Shown here piece after piece: positions 5,854 through 7,625 of a stretch of 7,625 nt of DNA (position 1 is its first letter; each line of letters opens with the position of its first letter). Origin of the DNA: Paracoccaceae bacterium (GTDB lineage Bacteria; Pseudomonadota; Alphaproteobacteria; Rhodobacterales; Rhodobacteraceae); the NCBI GenBank assembly GCA_007121055.1, contig SKMM01000020.1:1-7625 (forward strand). Reading direction: 5' to 3'. Position numbers and translations under genes: made by a program. The notes beneath the pieces were generated by a model, which had not been told where the DNA came from, did no database searches, and worked only from the letters and a program-made list of their open reading frames with translations.

Positions 5854-6858
5854 CTAGGGTGCGGGCTTCGCCGGCGCGGTGGGCGAGCTCCGCCCGGCGA
5901 CGGTCTCGACGATCCCTGTCACCAGCCGCTCGGAGAAACCGGCGGCAAAGGCCAGCAGCAGATACGCCTCGCCCGAGATGTCCAGAGCGACGGTCTGCTC
6001 GAACGCCGCCGACCGCACGCCGAGAAACACGATCACCGCCGACACCGTGCCCAGCACGAGGCGCAGCAGGGTCATCTGGAAGGAGGACATCAGTTCGGGG
6101 ATGCGGCTGGGCTGTTGGGGGGCCTGAAAACTGATCGCCGCGCTGACTGCCGCCCCGCAGAAGCCAAACACGGCGATGCAACCCAGAACCTTGCCGAGCT
6201 GGTCGATCTGCGCTCCCCGCGACAGCGCGATCACGAGGTCGATGTCGCCCCGCCAGGCCAGCATCAGAAGCACAACAAGGCCGAGCCCAAGCGCAATGGC
6301 AAGCCGCAACAGCTGCGAAAGCCGCAGCCCGTCCTTGTAGGCCTGGTTCTGGTAGTGCTCGTGCACCACCTCGGCGGCGCGGGCGACCTTTTCGGGCTGG
6401 AGCGGCTGGTTGGGCAGCGCGGCACCGGAAGCCGCCTCGGCCTGCGGTAACGGCACCTGAGGCGACAGCAACTGCAGGACGGTGGCCTTGCGCCAGGCGT
6501 TCAGCTTGCCGGCCTCGTGGCGCAGTTCCTCCGCGGCGGCCTCCAGCGCCGGTCCTTCAAGGTGCAGGATCGCCATCTCCCGGGCGGTGTGAACCCGCGT
6601 CCAGGCCGCGTCGACCTCGCCGGCCGCCGCGCGTGCGGCCGCGTCCTCCAGGACCGCCAGCACGCCGGCATGACCCGCCTCGGCCGCGGCAGGGTGCCGA
6701 AGGGCTGCGACCTTGGCCCGTTCGGCCCCGATGCGGTTGCGTACGCGGTCCAGGGCGCGCCGCCGCAGGATCGGTGTCGCGATGCGGCGGTAGCTCGCGG
6801 CGACCCTGTCGCCCAGTGTCGGCCGGTCCGCGGGTGACGGCCCAGCGCCCGGCGTCAC
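5854..6858 (-). CDS. Membrane protein with four predicted transmembrane helices and a helical N-terminal region, 334 aa
   Basis: Residues 15-130 are charged and helix-forming (R-R-R-A-L-D-R-V-R-N-R-I, then Ala/Glu/Arg-rich heptad-like stretches), so a coiled cytoplasmic region is likely. A Pro-rich linker (131-155) and a further helix precede four hydrophobic segments at about 181-203, 222-244, 262-283 and 298-317. The last contains GFSERLV (307-313), a motif I have seen in uncharacterised bacterial membrane proteins near their C-terminus. The tail is Ser/Pro/Ala-rich. No enzymatic motif is visible. The GTG start overlaps the stop of the Nudix gene in GTGA, with GGAGG 7 bases upstream, so the two are translationally coupled. 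The 173-base gap and the promoter after it separate this pair from the downstream operon, although all run the same way. Function unknown. Confidence 0.82.
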   Translation of the reverse strand: MTPGAGPSPADRPTLGDRVAASYRRIATPILRRRALDRVRNRIGAERAKVAALRHPAAAEAGHAGVLAVLEDAAARAAAGEVDAAWTRVHTAREMAILHLEGPALEAAAEELRHEAGKLNAWRKATVLQLLSPQVPLPQAEAASGAALPNQPLQPEKVARAAEVVHEHYQNQAYKDGLRLSQLLRLAIALGLGLVVLLMLAWRGDIDLVIALSRGAQIDQLGKVLGCIAVFGFCGAAVSAAISFQAPQQPSRIPELMSSFQMTLLRLVLGTVSAVIVFLGVRSAAFEQTVALDISGEAYLLLAFAAGFSERLVTGIVETVAGRSSPTAPAKPAP

Positions 6859-7286
6859 CGCCGCGCCTCCAGCAGACGCAGGACGGAGCGCTCCTCGGGA
6901 TGATCCAGCCGGTCGATCGCCTCGGCGGGCGACAGCCAGAGGAGTTCCACGACCTCGTCGTTGGGGGCGAAGGGCGGCGTGGGCGGTTCCACCACCATAT
7001 GCCAGTAAAGCACGAGTTTCGGCGCCTCGCCGGCGAGATAGCCCGCCGCCCCGGCGATGCCCACGATCCGCGGCCGCAGCCCGGTTTCCTCGGCGACCTC
7101 ACGCAGCGCGGTTTCCTGCCAGCCTTCGCCCGGGTCGCGCTTGCCCTTTGGCAGGGCCCATTCCGGGCCATAGCGGTCGCGCCGGATGATGGCATAGCGC
7201 GGGCCGTCCGGCGTCGGGCATTCGACCACACCGCCCGCAGCTTCGATCACCGTCGCCTTGCCGATGGCGCTCACCTGGCCACCCAC
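6855..7286 (-). CDS. Nudix hydrolase, 143 aa
   Basis: Nudix enzymes cleave X-linked nucleoside diphosphates using a divalent metal bound by the Nudix box. The full box G-x5-E-x7-R-E-V-x-E-E-x-G-L is present at residues 48-70 (G48, E54, R62, E63, E66, E67, G69), so the protein should be active. Before it are A-A-G-G-V-V (16-21) and W-A-L-P-K-G-K (43-49), as in MutT/ADP-ribose and diadenosine-polyphosphate type members. The later part has W-H-M-V-V-E and V-V-E-L-L-W-L-S-P-x-E-A strands typical of the fold. The substrate cannot be told. The GTG at 7286 is chosen because GGAGG lies 9 bases upstream. An ATG at 7319 would add M-P-L-I-R-V-R-R-K-L-G, a basic stretch overlapping that site, and has only a weak ribosome-binding site. 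The gene heads a two-gene unit with the membrane protein. Confidence 0.9.
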   Translation of the reverse strand: MGGQVSAIGKATVIEAAGGVVECPTPDGPRYAIIRRDRYGPEWALPKGKRDPGEGWQETALREVAEETGLRPRIVGIAGAAGYLAGEAPKLVLYWHMVVEPPTPPFAPNDEVVELLWLSPAEAIDRLDHPEERSVLRLLEARR

Positions 7287-7292
7287 CCCTAA

Positions 7293-7300
7293 CTTCCTCC
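7293..7300 (-). promoter_or_regulatory. Ribosome-binding site deciding the Nudix start
   Basis: GGAGGAAG on the minus strand, with its GGAGG core 9 bases before the GTG at 7286, favours that start over the ATG at 7319. Confidence 0.6.
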
Positions 7301-7310
7301 GGACACGTAT

Positions 7311-7342
7311 CAAGGGCATTTCATCTACTCGATTCGCCCTTG
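7311..7342. repeat. Perfect 7-bp inverted repeat with an 18-bp spacer in the Nudix leader
   Basis: CAAGGGC (7311-7317) and GCCCTTG (7336-7342) are complementary arms just upstream of the chosen Nudix start. They could form an RNA hairpin in the 5' leader or be a two-part operator. A chance match is possible in GC-rich DNA. Confidence 0.35.
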
Positions 7343-7383
7343 CAAACGCGATGATAGAGCCGCAGGGCGGCGCGCTCCAAGCG

Positions 7384-7397
7384 GTTTGTGCGCAAAC
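7384..7397. repeat. Short palindrome GTTTG-TGCG-CAAAC
   Basis: Perfect 5-bp arms around a four-base centre form a 14-bp near-palindrome in the non-coding stretch. It could be a regulator site for either flanking gene. There is no U-run, so it is not a terminator. Confidence 0.3.
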
Positions 7398-7425
7398 TGG
7401 GAAGCGGAGATCCGGATCGGGCGAT

Positions 7426-7453
7426 GCCCGGCCGAGGGGCTGGACGGCCGGGC
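7426..7453. repeat. REP-like hairpin with perfect 8-bp GC arms
   Basis: GCCCGGCC (7426-7433) pairs perfectly with GGCCGGGC (7446-7453) across a 12-base loop. It resembles small extragenic palindromes, which IS1111-group elements often target. Whether it recurs in the genome cannot be seen here. Confidence 0.45.
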
Positions 7454-7575
7454 GGTCTCCGGCGGGTCCCGCTCCAGGTCGCCCGGCGCGACGCGGGGGG
7501 CATCCGGCGGCTCTGATGATGTGACCGCCCCCCGACGGCATCGATGTGCCAAGGTGGGTCTGCGAGGATCCACAT

Positions 7576-7582
7576 GGGGGAG
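7576..7582 (+). promoter_or_regulatory. Ribosome-binding site of the transposase
   Basis: GGGGGAG lies 5 bases before the ATG at 7588. It supports this codon as the real start of the transposase and places the coding start inside the element. Confidence 0.6.
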
Positions 7583-7587
7583 CGGTC

Positions 7588-7625
7588 ATGTCGGAGATTA
7601 TCACGGTCGGGCTCGACCTGGCGAA
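7588..7625 (+). CDS. IS110/IS1111-family transposase, N-terminal 12 residues (runs off right edge)
   Basis: The visible product is MSEIITVGLDLA, with the next codon starting AA. V-G-(I/L)-D-L-A-K is the usual opening of IS110-family DEDD transposases, and the Asp at residue 10 would be the first catalytic acid of the RuvC-like domain. The D-L-A-(K) form is closer to the IS1111 group than to IS110 in the strict sense. These enzymes move the element with an RNA guide (bridge RNA) encoded in a non-coding end. Only 38 bases are visible, so intactness is unknown. It is the only plus-strand gene and is divergent from the Nudix gene. Confidence 0.72.
   Translation, partial: MSEIITVGLDLA

Larger units (their letters stand above)
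7287..7587. other. Non-coding stretch between the Nudix gene and the transposase
   Basis: I see no convincing gene in these 301 bases. They hold the 5' leader and presumably the promoter of the Nudix gene, several GC-rich inverted repeats, and, at the right, the left end of an insertion sequence whose exact border cannot be fixed. No direct target repeat or terminal inverted repeat can be recognised without the other end of the element. Confidence 0.6.
7540..7625 (+). mobile_element. Left end of an IS110/IS1111-type insertion sequence (border approximate)
   Basis: The element is inferred from the transposase start at 7588. Its left border is not recognisable because this family lacks clear terminal inverted repeats and often makes no target duplication. 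Position 7540 is a guess based on the short leaders common in the IS1111 group; the true border could lie anywhere from about 7460 to 7575. Confidence 0.45.

Noticed and set aside
4796..5857. A 353-codon open frame on the plus strand over the L7/L12-like gene
   Set aside because: It is the complement of a GC-rich coding strand, with low-complexity Arg/Gly composition and no ribosome-binding site. The opposite frame has a good start and domain pattern.
7384..7587. Structured stretch as a bridge-RNA gene of the IS element
   Set aside because: In the IS1111 group, which the transposase start resembles, the bridge RNA is usually encoded at the other end. With only 12 residues visible the group is not certain, so no ncRNA is called.
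7320..7604. Upstream extension of the Nudix gene to 7604
   Set aside because: The added residues are disordered and Pro/Arg/Gly-rich and would run over the inverted repeats and into the divergent transposase start. The fold is complete without them.

Overview
The window looks like a piece of a high-GC alphaproteobacterial genome, probably a member of the Rhodobacterales. That placement is an inference from base composition, strong GC bias at third codon positions, densely packed genes, a TTGACA-type promoter box and the first residues of an IS110-family transposase. Almost all coding capacity is on the minus strand. No tRNA, rRNA or CRISPR array was seen.

The core (5680 down to 1) is a tight minus-strand operon of seven genes. 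In transcription order these are: a 366-aa protein that seems to be built from about five degenerate ribosomal-L7/L12-like alpha/beta units (4580-5680); a 197-aa TPR-like helical protein (3987-4580); a 607-aa protein carrying an OmpA-like peptidoglycan-binding domain (2141-3964); three smaller proteins of 154, 265 and 187 aa (1680-2144, 859-1656, 256-819); and the start of a further gene that leaves the window at its left edge (1-245). Genes overlap by 1 or 4 bases or are separated by at most 39 bases. The only AT-rich patch with promoter character lies just upstream (about 5711-5752), and an 18-bp imperfect palindrome overlaps its -35 box.

The main discovery is that the 607-, 154-, 265- and 187-aa products are paralogues. 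Each starts with a helix of the type A-x-x-x-(I/M/F)-x-x-x-x-x-x-x-(I/V)-A-x-A-Q-x-x-L-D, followed by L-x-L-G-(F/L)-(T/A)-P-x-F-Y-x-F. Each then has alternating Ser/Thr-rich strands, and ends with a Y-(S/A)-x-(K/Q)-(F/Y) strand and a P-x-P-containing tail helix. In the 607-aa protein the middle of this fold is interrupted by roughly 450 residues that include the OmpA-like domain, at the same place where the small paralogues have a variable Ser/Thr-rich loop. None of the four has a signal peptide. The layout recalls the DUF2589 family, but I cannot prove that relation from sequence alone. A working picture is a multi-subunit assembly of related beta-rich proteins, one bearing a cell-wall-binding module, with a TPR protein and an L7/L12-like repeat protein as adaptors or chaperones. 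The function is unknown.

Upstream on the same strand is a translationally coupled pair: a Nudix hydrolase (6855-7286) and a four-helix membrane protein with a coiled N-terminal region (5854-6858), overlapping in GTGA. To the right is a 301-base non-coding stretch rich in inverted repeats. It ends in the first 12 codons of a plus-strand IS110/IS1111-family transposase (7588 onward), so an insertion sequence borders the locus.
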